DNA of 11,766 nucleotides from JBLHKE01 sp047619485 (lineage in GTDB: Bacteria; Verrucomicrobiota; Verrucomicrobiia; Verrucomicrobiales; DEV007), in the NCBI GenBank assembly GCA_047619485.1, contig JBLHKE010000175.1, positions 1-11,766 on the forward strand. The letters are read 5' to 3'. The position numbers and the translations under genes were made by a program. Position 1 is the stretch's first letter; each line of letters opens with the position of its first letter. This document shows, piece after piece, positions 1 to 7,818 of this stretch. The notes beneath the pieces are model-generated. The model did not search any database. It was not told where the DNA came from and saw nothing but the letters and a program-made list of their open reading frames with translations.

Positions 1-290
1 TCGAGTTCCAAGGAGGCAACCGGGACGCCCAGCCGTCGGCGGAGCTATCCAACCGGGATGGATACGGCGCTCGCGTCACGGTCGATCTCGGCGGGCGAAT
101 ACTGGTGCGCGAACACCAGTGCGGCCAGGGCGTTTTCGCGCAGAACAGCGCGCGCCTGCTGATCGGCATCGGCGACGCGACCAGCGCAGTCCGTGTGACG
201 GTGCGATGGCCGAGCGGAAAGCTGCAAACGGCCAGAGATGTCGCGGCGGGTACCGCGCTAGTATTCTCGGAGCTCGAGGCTGCGGAGTGA
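1..290 (+). CDS. ASPIC/UnbV domain protein (CRTAC1-like), C-terminal fragment
   Basis: This is the 3' end of a gene that begins before the window; the reading frame runs from base 3 to the TGA at 288-290. The visible ~95 residues match the ASPIC/UnbV pattern: a GYGARVTVDLGG segment, then a Q-x-G-x-G-x-F-x-QNS stretch, 'LLIGIGDAT', and 'VRVTVRWPSGKLQ' near the end. This domain usually closes large secreted proteins built from FG-GAP/VCBS beta-propeller repeats, which are common in Verrucomicrobia, Planctomycetes and Acidobacteria. Its biochemical role is poorly defined; carbohydrate or surface binding is often suggested. The upstream propeller, signal peptide and start are outside the window. 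The family call is firm from the motif order; any function is inference. Confidence 0.85.
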   Translation, partial: EFQGGNRDAQPSAELSNRDGYGARVTVDLGGRILVREHQCGQGVFAQNSARLLIGIGDATSAVRVTVRWPSGKLQTARDVAAGTALVFSELEAAE

Positions 291-365
291 CGCGCCGACG
301 TAGGTGTTAGGTTTGTCCGCAGGGTTGAAGCTTCGCGCAATATTGGGCTCGGCGAGCCGATCCCG

Positions 366-968
366 ATGATCAATCCCGAGGCGTATGTACGGGACAAGAA
401 ACCTGGTGATGGACGGGTGAATTTCGTGGCGAATGCCACCGCGAAGGAACTCGTGTTGAATTTTGATGTCGATAACATTTCGCTCGACGGTGATGATCAG
501 ACGTCGCCGCTGATAGTCGAATTCCAGCTCGATGCGCGCGGCTACGGCAAGCGGCGCAAGTTCGGTTACGTGGATGCGGTGAGGGTGAAGTATCGGATCG
601 ATGGAACAGCAGAACGAATCAGTGCGTTGAGGCAATCTGTGTTTGGGGATTGGCACAGCCGAGAGCTAGACAATGCCGGGCTCACATGTAGCCGCTACGT
701 CCTGAACAACGGCGGCACCCGCTACTCGATCAAGATCCCACGCAGCTACCTCTACCTGCACGAGCTTGCGCTGGGGAATGCCAATAGCATGATCGGGACC
801 AACGCTGATCTGTTTTTTGAGAAAGCGAACCAGCCTGACAATCCATACCCTGCGGAGCGGCACTGCAGCCTTGTTCGATCGGGGTTGAACAAGCACGCGG
901 CGGAGTCGTTGGCGGTGCTGGAGCTGGTGCCGAAGTCTAGTGGCCACTGGTCGGTGCGGGTTGATTAG
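366..968 (+). CDS. Hypothetical protein, possible CBM9/DOMON-like beta-sandwich; may be a gene remnant
   Basis: This 200-residue product has no signal peptide or membrane segment. I do not recognise the family with certainty. The layout recalls family-9 carbohydrate-binding (DOMON-like) sandwiches: 'KELVLNFDVDN' (about 27-37), 'SPLIVEFQLDARGYG' (47-61) followed by 'RRKFGYVD', a GDWHSRELDNAG segment near 93-104, 'GTRYSIKIPRSYL' (116-128) and a closing strand 'LAVLELVPK'. Such modules normally sit at the C-terminus of secreted polysaccharide-active enzymes. The ATG at 366 is doubtful because it has no ribosome binding site. The same frame also stays open upstream to the ASPIC stop at 290 with no ATG, GTG or TTG, and that stretch reads like coding sequence ('GLGEPIPMINPEAYV'). 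It could therefore be the tail of a gene that lost its 5' part, or a short genuine gene. Confidence 0.5.
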   Translation: MINPEAYVRDKKPGDGRVNFVANATAKELVLNFDVDNISLDGDDQTSPLIVEFQLDARGYGKRRKFGYVDAVRVKYRIDGTAERISALRQSVFGDWHSRELDNAGLTCSRYVLNNGGTRYSIKIPRSYLYLHELALGNANSMIGTNADLFFEKANQPDNPYPAERHCSLVRSGLNKHAAESLAVLELVPKSSGHWSVRVD

Positions 969-997
969 ATGGCTGAAATTCCATATGAAAATCGGCG

Positions 998-1024
998 TTG
1001 TCTGCCGTAGACAATGGATAGAAT
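998..1024 (+). promoter_or_regulatory. Candidate promoter with overlapping inverted repeat upstream of the esterase gene
   Basis: A perfect 6-bp inverted repeat, TTGTCT-gccgt-AGACAA, spans 998-1014. Its left arm resembles a -35 box (four of six matches to TTGACA). TAGAAT at 1019-1024 resembles a -10 box, with a 15-bp spacer, which is shorter than ideal. It would give a leader of about 110 nt before the ATG at 1140. A repressor bound at the repeat would block polymerase. The inverted repeat is seen directly; its use as promoter or operator is inference. Confidence 0.35.
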
Positions 1025-1139
1025 TGCGCCTGATAGCGGTCACTCACCTGCCAGTATGGTGCATACAAATCAACCGGATGCGGGCGGGCTACGATCTATG
1101 CTTGCCCCGAGCCCCACACTCACTCATCCTAGCTCGATC

Positions 1140-2588
1140 ATGAAATCCCCCCCGCGTCGATTCGCCCTCCTGCTACTCGCTTTCCTCCTTTCCGCCAGCT
1201 CGGCAGCGGCAGAGCTTCGGCTGCCGAAGATCTTCGGCGACCACATGGTTCTGCAGAACGGTGAGGAGATCAACGTTTGGGGTTGGGCTGAGCCCGGCGC
1301 CGCCGTCGTAGCGAGCTTCGCCGCACAGAGCGTCACTGCCTTCGCCGACAAGGAAGGACGATGGATCTTGAAACTCCCGGAGCAGAAACCAAACAGCAAA
1401 GGGCAGGAACTCAAAGTCTCGAGCAAAGACGAGGCAATCGCCCTAACAGACATCCTCGTCGGCGAGGTCTGGCTATGCAGCGGCCAGTCGAACATGCAAT
1501 GGGCGATGAACCGCTCGCAGCACGGCAAGGAGGAGATCGCCAAGGCGGATCATCCCGAAATCCGCCTGTTCGCCATCAAGAATCGGGTCGCAGCGACACC
1601 ACAGGACGATGTGCCGCACGCCTGGACAGCATGCACCCCACAGACTGCCGCGGGCTTCACGGCGGTGGGATATCACTTTGGCGAGGCGCTGCAGCGCGAA
1701 CTGAAGATGCCGATCGGACTCATCCAGTCCGCCTGGGGCGGCACCGAGATCGAACCATGGACCCCGCACGATGGGTTCGCGAAACACGACTCGCTGAAGA
1801 ACCTCGCCAAACAGGTCGCCGAACTGAAACCCGGATCGGCGATCGGCAACAAGACACCCTCTGCGATCTACAATGCGATGATCCACCCGCTAGCGCCATT
1901 CTCGTTGCGCGGTGCGATCTGGTACCAGGGCGAGTCAAACTGCCTCAAGGGCGACACCGCGATCTACACCGACAAGACACACGCACTCGTCGATGGCTGG
2001 CGTTCGGTGTTCCAGCAGGAAGACCTGCCATTCTATTTCGTCCAACTGGCGCCGTTCAACTACCGCAAAGCCTTCGCCAAACGCAACGCCAGTCTGACCA
2101 CCGAGTCGCTCCCAGAATTTTGGGACGCGCAGGTCGCATGCCTGAGTGAAATTGCGAATACCGGGATGGCCGTCGTCACCGATATCACCGGCAGCGTCAC
2201 CAACATCCACCCCCCGAACAAACGCGACGTCGGACAGCGGCTCGCACTCTGGGCACTGGCCAAGGACTACGGTCGCGACGACCTAGTTTACTCCGGCCCG
2301 ATCTTTAAATCGCTAGCCCTCGGAGCCGGCAAAGCAACCCTGAGCTTCGACCATGTCGGCGGCGGTCTGGTGAGCGACGATGACAACGAGCTGAGCCAGT
2401 TCACCATCGCCGGGAGCGACATGAAATTCGTCCCTGCCAAAGCGATCATCAATGGCGACACCATCGAGGTCAGCAGCCCAGACGTGCCACAGCCCACCGC
2501 AGTGCGCTACGCCTGGCACGAGACCGCCGTCGGCAATCTCGCCAACAAAGACGGCCTCCCAGCCTCCCCGTTCCGCACCGATCGATAG
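1140..2588 (+). CDS. Secreted sialate O-acetylesterase (GDS/SGNH-type hydrolase)
   Basis: The 482-residue product should remove O-acetyl groups from sialic acids or related acetylated sugars after export. I chose the ATG at 1140 because it begins a clean signal peptide: MKSPPRR, a Leu/Ala-rich core, then cleavage near SSAAA/E at residue 24. The in-frame start 126 bases upstream would put 42 non-signal residues in front. Family blocks occur in order: 'LPKIFGDHMVLQ' (28-39), 'GEVWLCSGQSNM' (108-119, likely nucleophile Ser117), 'QSAWGGTEIEPW' (196-207), 'GAIWYQGESN' (258-267), and 'TDITG...NIHPPNKRDVGQRLA' (347-369, Asp348 and catalytic His357). The C-terminus 'NKDGLPASPFRTD' is typical, so the gene looks full length. 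No Shine-Dalgarno sequence precedes the ATG. It stands alone on this strand and converges on the minus-strand cluster. Many homologues act on plant or algal acetylated glycans, so sialic acid need not be the true substrate. Confidence 0.93.
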   Translation: MKSPPRRFALLLLAFLLSASSAAAELRLPKIFGDHMVLQNGEEINVWGWAEPGAAVVASFAAQSVTAFADKEGRWILKLPEQKPNSKGQELKVSSKDEAIALTDILVGEVWLCSGQSNMQWAMNRSQHGKEEIAKADHPEIRLFAIKNRVAATPQDDVPHAWTACTPQTAAGFTAVGYHFGEALQRELKMPIGLIQSAWGGTEIEPWTPHDGFAKHDSLKNLAKQVAELKPGSAIGNKTPSAIYNAMIHPLAPFSLRGAIWYQGESNCLKGDTAIYTDKTHALVDGWRSVFQQEDLPFYFVQLAPFNYRKAFAKRNASLTTESLPEFWDAQVACLSEIANTGMAVVTDITGSVTNIHPPNKRDVGQRLALWALAKDYGRDDLVYSGPIFKSLALGAGKATLSFDHVGGGLVSDDDNELSQFTIAGSDMKFVPAKAIINGDTIEVSSPDVPQPTAVRYAWHETAVGNLANKDGLPASPFRTDR

Positions 2589-2784
2589 ACGGGACTGCCG
2601 CTTCCCCGCAGCCCTAGCCTGTCTTCTTCGTCGACCTGCCCGACACGAAAGGGCGCACTCTGTCAGTTCGACGGCAAAAGCTGGTAAGGGTAGCACGGAG
2701 GTATGGAAATACCTGAAGACACTCGAGACGATGGCTAGGAAATTCCTTTTCTCCCCCCGGTGTCCCTGGGCGCCTCCAGTCCCC
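2589..2784. other. Convergent intergenic spacer with weak hairpin
   Basis: These 196 bp separate the stop codons of two converging genes. The only structure I see is a plus-strand hairpin at 2759-2774 (GGTGTC, loop CCTG, GGCGCC, with two G-U pairs). It has no downstream T-run, so I do not call it an intrinsic terminator. No credible gene lies here; open frames crossing it are extensions of shadows of the flanking genes. Confidence 0.4.
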
Positions 2785-3558
2785 CTACCGTTCGAATACC
2801 ACCAGAAGTGGACGGTGGTCTGAGGCAACCTCCTCTTCGAGGACGCGGACGTGTTTGACCGTTATATCCTTCCGCGTCCCTGCAGTTCGGTGCAGGACGA
2901 AGTCGATCTGCCGCGTGGGATCAGCGGCCGGAAATGTCGGCGTTGGTTTCTTCGATGGATTGCGCCACCCTGCCTTCGCGAGCACCTTGAGGGGTTTGGA
3001 GTCTGGTGTCGCGTTTAGATCGCCCATGACGAACGAAGTCATGTCCGCCGGCACCAGCTTTGCGGCGATGGCTTCCACCGCCGCCACCCGATTGGCCTCT
3101 TCTCGGTGACAGAAATGGGTTACCAAGATCCGGATCGTCTCGCCATCGAGGTTTAGATCGGCGACTAGGACGCTGCGTTTCTCGACCGCGATCTTCTCGG
3201 GGAGCAGCACCGTCTCGGTCGTTTCGATTGGGAGGTTTGTCAGGATCGCATTGCCGTAATAGCCACCGCCAAATTCGATCGAGGCGCCGAACAAGTGCTT
3301 CATCCCAGTGAGCTCGGCGAGCCTCTTGGCAATATCGATCCCCTTGCTGCGCGTCGTCTCTTTGTCTACTTCCTGGAGCGCGACAACGTGCGGTCTGGCA
3401 CTCTTGATAACTTTTGCGATACGCTCGAGATCGAACTCCCCGTCGCCGCCGACCCCCGCGTGGATGTTGTAGCTTAGCAGGCGGAGCTCTTTCGCCTCAT
3501 CGGCATCGGCAAGTGAAAACGGAACGAGGGCAATCAGGGCGAAGAGGAGCGTTTTCAT
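2785..3558 (-). CDS. Exported endonuclease/exonuclease/phosphatase (EEP) family protein
   Basis: This 257-residue metal-dependent phosphoesterase of the DNase I/EEP fold has a signal peptide (MKTLLFALIALVPFSLADA, about 1-19). The catalytic set is complete and in family order: 'LLSYNIHAG' with Asn31, 'VVALQEVD' with metal-binding Glu63, 'THFCHR' with His148, 'VMGDLNATPDS' with Asp180/Asn182, 'RQIDFVLH' with Asp219, and 'SDHRPLLV' with His248. Length is normal for a single-domain member. Extracellular or periplasmic members cleave nucleic acids, phospholipid head groups or sugar phosphates; the sequence does not tell which. The gene is the last of the minus-strand cluster, 96 bp after the sulfatase stop, so it may be co-transcribed or have its own promoter in that gap. 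No Shine-Dalgarno sequence precedes the ATG; the leader is A-rich (CACAAAAA). Confidence 0.9.
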   Translation of the reverse strand: MKTLLFALIALVPFSLADADEAKELRLLSYNIHAGVGGDGEFDLERIAKVIKSARPHVVALQEVDKETTRSKGIDIAKRLAELTGMKHLFGASIEFGGGYYGNAILTNLPIETTETVLLPEKIAVEKRSVLVADLNLDGETIRILVTHFCHREEANRVAAVEAIAAKLVPADMTSFVMGDLNATPDSKPLKVLAKAGWRNPSKKPTPTFPAADPTRQIDFVLHRTAGTRKDITVKHVRVLEEEVASDHRPLLVVFER

Positions 3559-3654
3559 TTTTTGTGTAGGTAATGATCTTGAACAAGGTCGAGAACATTA
3601 CAAGCAATTGCCTTCCTGACCCCGGCGTTCCTCGGCGTCTGTGAGGGGGTGCAA

Positions 3655-5094
3655 CTATTTGAGCAGCAGCATCGGCTTTGAACTATCCAGAGTCTTCGCA
3701 TCCCGCTGGCCGGATCCGCGTTGGTCGTCATCGCCGAGTTCGGATTGCGCTTTGATGATGAGTTCCTGCATGCGTTGCATTACGGCGGGGTTTTCGGCCG
3801 ATACATCGGTCGTTTCCTTCAAGTCCGACTTCAGATTCACAAGTTTCGCAGGCCGACCTTTGCCGGTCGGTTTCGGCGATGCCCAATTCGGGTGAGTGTT
3901 ATCCAATGCGAGGTGGAGTTTCCAATCCCCCCAACGCACCGCCTGCAACTGGCGGCGCCGGTAGAAATAGAGCACCTCGTTAGGTGATTTGGCATCAGCC
4001 TCGCCGAGTAGCAGCGATCGGATGTCGTGACCGTCGATCTTCTTCCTCGGCAGTTCGGCGCCGGCCAGTCCGCAGAAAGTCGGCAGAAAATCCATGGTAG
4101 TGGTCAGTGCGCTGCAGGTCGATCCCACGGCGATTGTCCCGGGCCAGCGGGCGATCATTGGCACGCGCATGCCGCCCTCCATGGTCGAGCCCTTGTTGCC
4201 CGCGAGCGGAGCGTTCGAACTGCCATTGCGGCCGTTGGAGCCGTTGTCGGAGGTGAAGATGAACAGCGTGTTGTCGGCGAGGTCGAGCATGTCGAGACAG
4301 GCCAAAATCTTGCCGGTCGACCAGTCGATCTCTTCGACCGCATCGCCGTAGCGTCCGTTGGCGCTCTTGTCTTTGAAGTCCGGCGAGGCGAACAGAGGCA
4401 GGTGTGGAAATGTGTGTGGCAGGTAGAGGAAGAATGGTGACGCTTTGTTCTCCTCGATGAAGCGGACAGCCTCGGCGGTGTAGCGTTTGGTGAGGGTCGA
4501 CTGATCGACTGGAGCCTCGATGACCTTCTCGTCGTCGACAAGTGGCAGCGGCGGGTCGCCGCGGCCCTTGGACTGCATGTCGTTGGAGTAGGGAACGCCG
4601 TAGTATTGATCGAAGCCGTGCCGGGTGGGCAGGTGGTCGGGCTGGTCGCCGAGGTGCCACTTGCCGATGCAGGCGGTAGTGTAGCCTTTGGTCTTGAGCG
4701 CTTCGGCAACGGTCAGCTCAGAGGGATTGATGCCCCGTTTGCTGCGTGGAATGAGAACCCAGTGGCCGGTGGCATCCTCGTGCATCCCGACGCGTCTCGC
4801 GTAGCAGCCGGTCAATAGACTGGAGCGCGCCGGCGTACAGACCGGGCTCGACGAATAGAAGTCGGTGAAGCGCAACCCGTCGGCCGCTAGCTTGTCGATG
4901 TGTGGCGTGCGGTTTTTGGTCGATCCGTAGCATCCCAGGTCGCCGTATCCCAGGTCGTCGCAGAAAATGACAATGATGTTTGGGGATGCGGTTTGAGCCG
5001 CGTGGATGGGAGCTGGCGCGAACAGATAGGCTGCGGTGAGCAGAATACCTGCGAGGGCGGAAACGGTGCAATTATCTCGGGTCATAGAGCGCAT
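3655..5094 (-). CDS. Secreted sulfatase (formylglycine-dependent, arylsulfatase/GALNS-like)
   Basis: The 479-residue product hydrolyses sulfate esters, probably on a sulfated carbohydrate. The signature C-x-P-x-R is CTPAR at 86-90 within 'SSPVCTPARSSLLTG'. Cys86 would be oxidised to formylglycine by a cysteine-type FGE encoded elsewhere. Other alkaline-phosphatase-superfamily marks are the metal-binding 'FCDDLGYGDLG' (Asp46-Asp47), 'GKWHLG' (144-149), 'LPHTFPH' (225-231), 'TSDNGSNG' (281-288) and 'GNKGSTMEGGMRVP' with Lys301. A signal peptide covers about residues 1-32. Either Met1 or Met4 could be the start; Met4 (ATG at 5085-5083) removes one Arg from the n-region and neither has a ribosome binding site. 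The gene begins 30 bp after the dehydrogenase/cytochrome stop, so co-transcription is likely. The subfamily resembles N-acetylgalactosamine-6-sulfatases, but the substrate cannot be assigned from sequence. Confidence 0.95.
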   Translation of the reverse strand: MRSMTRDNCTVSALAGILLTAAYLFAPAPIHAAQTASPNIIVIFCDDLGYGDLGCYGSTKNRTPHIDKLAADGLRFTDFYSSSPVCTPARSSLLTGCYARRVGMHEDATGHWVLIPRSKRGINPSELTVAEALKTKGYTTACIGKWHLGDQPDHLPTRHGFDQYYGVPYSNDMQSKGRGDPPLPLVDDEKVIEAPVDQSTLTKRYTAEAVRFIEENKASPFFLYLPHTFPHLPLFASPDFKDKSANGRYGDAVEEIDWSTGKILACLDMLDLADNTLFIFTSDNGSNGRNGSSNAPLAGNKGSTMEGGMRVPMIARWPGTIAVGSTCSALTTTMDFLPTFCGLAGAELPRKKIDGHDIRSLLLGEADAKSPNEVLYFYRRRQLQAVRWGDWKLHLALDNTHPNWASPKPTGKGRPAKLVNLKSDLKETTDVSAENPAVMQRMQELIIKAQSELGDDDQRGSGQRDAKTLDSSKPMLLLK

Positions 5095-5124
5095 GAAAAG
5101 CTTGATAGGAAAATGATCGTGCCA

Positions 5125-7818
5125 CTATTTTGAGGTCTCGGACTGAAGCCAGGCGAGAAGATCGGCCATGGCCTGAACATCGAGGACGGATTCGAAGCCG
5201 GCGGGCATGATGGTGAGGCCGGCGGCGGTCAGGGATTTGATATCGTCCCGGAGGATGGGGTGGTCGATACCTCCGGGGAGGCGGAAGGTGAGGCTGTTGG
5301 CGGTCTCGGCAGCGATGATTCCGACGAATGTTTCGCCCTTGTTAGTGGTGACGGTTCGGGCGGCGTAGCGCGCTTCGATGGCGGCGGCCGGATCGAGAAT
5401 AGCGCCGAGGAGCCAGTCGGCCGGTTTGCCACGCACCATTTCTAGATCCGGGCCAACCTCCTTACCTTCTCCCTTGAAGCGGTGGCAGATGGCGCAGTAG
5501 GATTGAAAATGGGCGTGTCCGCGTTCGGGATCACCTTTGGTTTTTGCCACGTCGCCATACTGAGTCATGACTTTAGCGCGGTCGGCGGTGCTGGGCTTCA
5601 CTTCGAGTTCGAGAATGGGAATCTCTAGTTTTTCAGAAGAGTTCAACGAGGCGAATAGTTCGCTTTCGGGTGGAACCGACGACATGACAGCTGCACGGAT
5701 CCAATCGTCGTCAGCATCGCGGCCAGCGATTTTTGAAAGCAACGGATTTGATTTTTCGAAGGGTGATTCGCCGAGGGAAAAAGCGGCTTGCAGTCGGACG
5801 CGCGGGTCGGTGTCGTCGGCGAGAGCCGAGACGGCGGCAAAAATTTCTTCGTTTCCGATTCTAGCGAATGGCTCGGACTGGCGCAGGGCTTCGATACGGA
5901 CTCCGGGGTGTGGGTCTGTTAAGCTGGACAATAACGAGGCGGGGCTCAACTCTTCGAGCATGCCCAAGGTGGCGAGTGCCTGGACGCGGACTTGGGGCCG
6001 GTGAAGGAGAGTTAACAAGGCCTCCAATTGGGCAATTTGTTCTACATTGATATCGCTTTCTAATAGGAGGCGTTGGGCAGTATCGCGCTGCCAACCGTTC
6101 GGGCTATCGAGCGAATCAGCCACCTGGCGGGTGCTCATTTTAGAAAAATCGGGGATCGGGCGGCGGGTTCTTGCTTTCGGGCTGATACGGTAGATGCGTC
6201 CTTTGTCTGAGCCGGCGCGAAGCTCGAGGCGGGCCTGGGTTTCGGGCGAGATCCACTCGGGATGTTCGATGACGAATCGATAGAAATCGGCGACGTAGAG
6301 GGCGCCATCGGGACCTGTTCGCGAGGTGGTAGGGCGAAACCACGGATCCGTGGAGGCGAGGAATTCGCTGGCGTGTTCATTTTCGGCGCGGTGACTTTTG
6401 AAGCCGGATCCGTCCGGCTCCAACACTTCGCGGTGGACGCAGTTGTGGACGGGTTCGGAGATGAAAATGCTCGTGGCAAATTCGACACCGAAGAGGTCAT
6501 CGCGATAGGGCGATGGACTGCAGGCGCTGGTGACATGATTGAGCGACCACGGTTGGTTGGGGCGTTGGGCGGGGGCGCTGGCGGGAAAGACCCGGGTGGG
6601 GGTTTCGTAGTTGGCGAGGACGCGCTTCGGGCTTTTGACGGCCAGTTTTGGATTGCGGCGGAGATAGTGTTCAGGGAGGCCGATATGCCATAGCCAAGTG
6701 GGGTTGTTGTTTCCAAACCAGTTTCCGAAATCGTCGCGGCGGCGACCGAATTGGGATTGGGAGGAGACGGTTTCGATCTCGCCGGTGCCGGGTCGAAAGC
6801 GGATGTCACGGCCGGAGATATTGATCTCTGTTCCAGTCTTCTCGGATTTAACCAGACCTCCGCTGTCGCCGTTGGCGGCGTGGATCCAACCGTCGAGCCC
6901 CCATTCGAATCCGTTGACGCGGTGCTGTTGGTTGCCGGGCGAGAAGCCGGTAAACAACACCTTCTTTTTGTCAGCCTTTCCGTCGCCGTCGGTGTCTTCG
7001 GCGAAGATGATCTCCGGGGAGGCGGAGATTAGAACACCGTTTCGCCAGGGCATGACGCCGGTGGGGAAAGGGATATCGTCAAGGAAGACGGTGGCGGTTT
7101 CGTAGCGGCCGTCGGTATCGCGATCCTCTAACACCTTTACCACGCCACCGGGTTTGCCTTTGCCATCGAGGCCTGATGGATAGTCGCGCATCTCGACAAC
7201 CCAGAGGCGACCATCTGCTCCCCATTGGAAGGATGCGGGATCGACGATCTCAGGTTCGGCGGCGGCGATCTCAATCTGGAAACCGTCGGGGAGTTGAAAA
7301 GTCCCGAGGGCTTCTTCGGGGGATTTCGGGGAAGGGATGTCGAAAGCGAGGAGGCGATCGAGTGGGATACGTTTTTCATTCTCTCTCCGGCGTCGGACGA
7401 TGAGGTCGCCGTCTGCGATGAGAATGTCCGCACCGAGGAGCGGTGGTGGTTCGTTGCCGGCACCGGTTCTTGCGCCGGAGCGGACGAGTTGCGACCAGCC
7501 TTTCGTCCAGCCAAGGCTTGGTTTCACCTGGGTGGACCAAAGGGCAATGTGGAAACGGGTCTGGTCAGAGAATAGGAGATCGCCAAAGCCGTCGCCGTTG
7601 AGATCGATGAAGCGCAGGGGGCCAGCTTCGATCGGAATTTCGGTGATCCCGTTTGGGAGTTGGAAGTCGGCGTCATTCCAGGTTTTCGTTTTGCTATCGA
7701 AGGTTTCGATGTGGGGTCTTGCTTCGCGGACAACGATACGTTCCTCAGCGCCGTCGTGATCGAAATCACTGGCTGTGGCCGATAGTGTAAAGAGGGTGAA
7801 TAATGCAGCGAGCCTCAT
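5125..7818 (-). CDS. PVC-type membrane-bound dehydrogenase-like protein with HEAT repeats and c-type heme domain
   Basis: This 897-residue exported protein is built from four parts. A signal peptide (about 1-17) is followed by an FG-GAP/VCBS-like region with calcium-loop-like motifs (DFDHDGAEE at 18-26, DLNGDGFGD at 72-80). Next comes the Pirellula/Verrucomicrobium-type dehydrogenase propeller (about 172-550), with 'FQWGADGRLWVVEMRDYP', 'EDTDGDGKADKKKVL', 'GNWFGNNNPTWLWH' and 'GPDGALYVADFYR'. HEAT-like repeats occupy about 600-690, and a C-terminal heme domain has CAICH at 775-779 and a likely axial Met871 in 'LTIMPAGFE'. The type is known from large paralogous families in Planctomycetes and Verrucomicrobia; it probably oxidises a carbohydrate or alcohol and passes electrons to its own cytochrome, but few members have been characterised. 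Its ATG overlaps the upstream gene's TGA by 4 bp (ATGA, 7815-7818), which suggests translational coupling. The FG-GAP-like N-terminal part is not always present in this family. Confidence 0.92.
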   Translation of the reverse strand: MRLAALFTLFTLSATASDFDHDGAEERIVVREARPHIETFDSKTKTWNDADFQLPNGITEIPIEAGPLRFIDLNGDGFGDLLFSDQTRFHIALWSTQVKPSLGWTKGWSQLVRSGARTGAGNEPPPLLGADILIADGDLIVRRRRENEKRIPLDRLLAFDIPSPKSPEEALGTFQLPDGFQIEIAAAEPEIVDPASFQWGADGRLWVVEMRDYPSGLDGKGKPGGVVKVLEDRDTDGRYETATVFLDDIPFPTGVMPWRNGVLISASPEIIFAEDTDGDGKADKKKVLFTGFSPGNQQHRVNGFEWGLDGWIHAANGDSGGLVKSEKTGTEINISGRDIRFRPGTGEIETVSSQSQFGRRRDDFGNWFGNNNPTWLWHIGLPEHYLRRNPKLAVKSPKRVLANYETPTRVFPASAPAQRPNQPWSLNHVTSACSPSPYRDDLFGVEFATSIFISEPVHNCVHREVLEPDGSGFKSHRAENEHASEFLASTDPWFRPTTSRTGPDGALYVADFYRFVIEHPEWISPETQARLELRAGSDKGRIYRISPKARTRRPIPDFSKMSTRQVADSLDSPNGWQRDTAQRLLLESDINVEQIAQLEALLTLLHRPQVRVQALATLGMLEELSPASLLSSLTDPHPGVRIEALRQSEPFARIGNEEIFAAVSALADDTDPRVRLQAAFSLGESPFEKSNPLLSKIAGRDADDDWIRAAVMSSVPPESELFASLNSSEKLEIPILELEVKPSTADRAKVMTQYGDVAKTKGDPERGHAHFQSYCAICHRFKGEGKEVGPDLEMVRGKPADWLLGAILDPAAAIEARYAARTVTTNKGETFVGIIAAETANSLTFRLPGGIDHPILRDDIKSLTAAGLTIMPAGFESVLDVQAMADLLAWLQSETSK

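Noticed and set aside
346..358. GGCTCGGCGAGCC palindrome just before the 366 start
   Set aside because: The arms meet with a single-base centre, so no RNA hairpin of that size can form, and there is no following T-run. It is probably chance in GC-rich DNA.
938..947. AGTGGCCACT palindrome near the end of the orphan frame, similar to the hairpin arms at 11120-11145
   Set aside because: It is only 10 bp and inside a coding frame; the resemblance is short enough to be chance.
1014..1139. A longer start for the O-acetylesterase at ATG 1014
   Set aside because: The 42 extra residues are hydrophilic and would bury the signal peptide that begins at 1140; that stretch also contains the candidate -10 box.
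2313..2828. A 171-codon minus-strand frame covering the 3' end of the esterase gene and the convergent spacer
   Set aside because: It overlaps two well-supported genes and has a low-complexity, Arg-rich translation with no motif.
6135..6809. A 224-codon minus-strand frame inside the dehydrogenase/cytochrome gene, in another frame
   Set aside because: Its translation is dominated by Pro, Ser and Ala, typical of a frame shadow, while the overlapping frame carries clear domain motifs.
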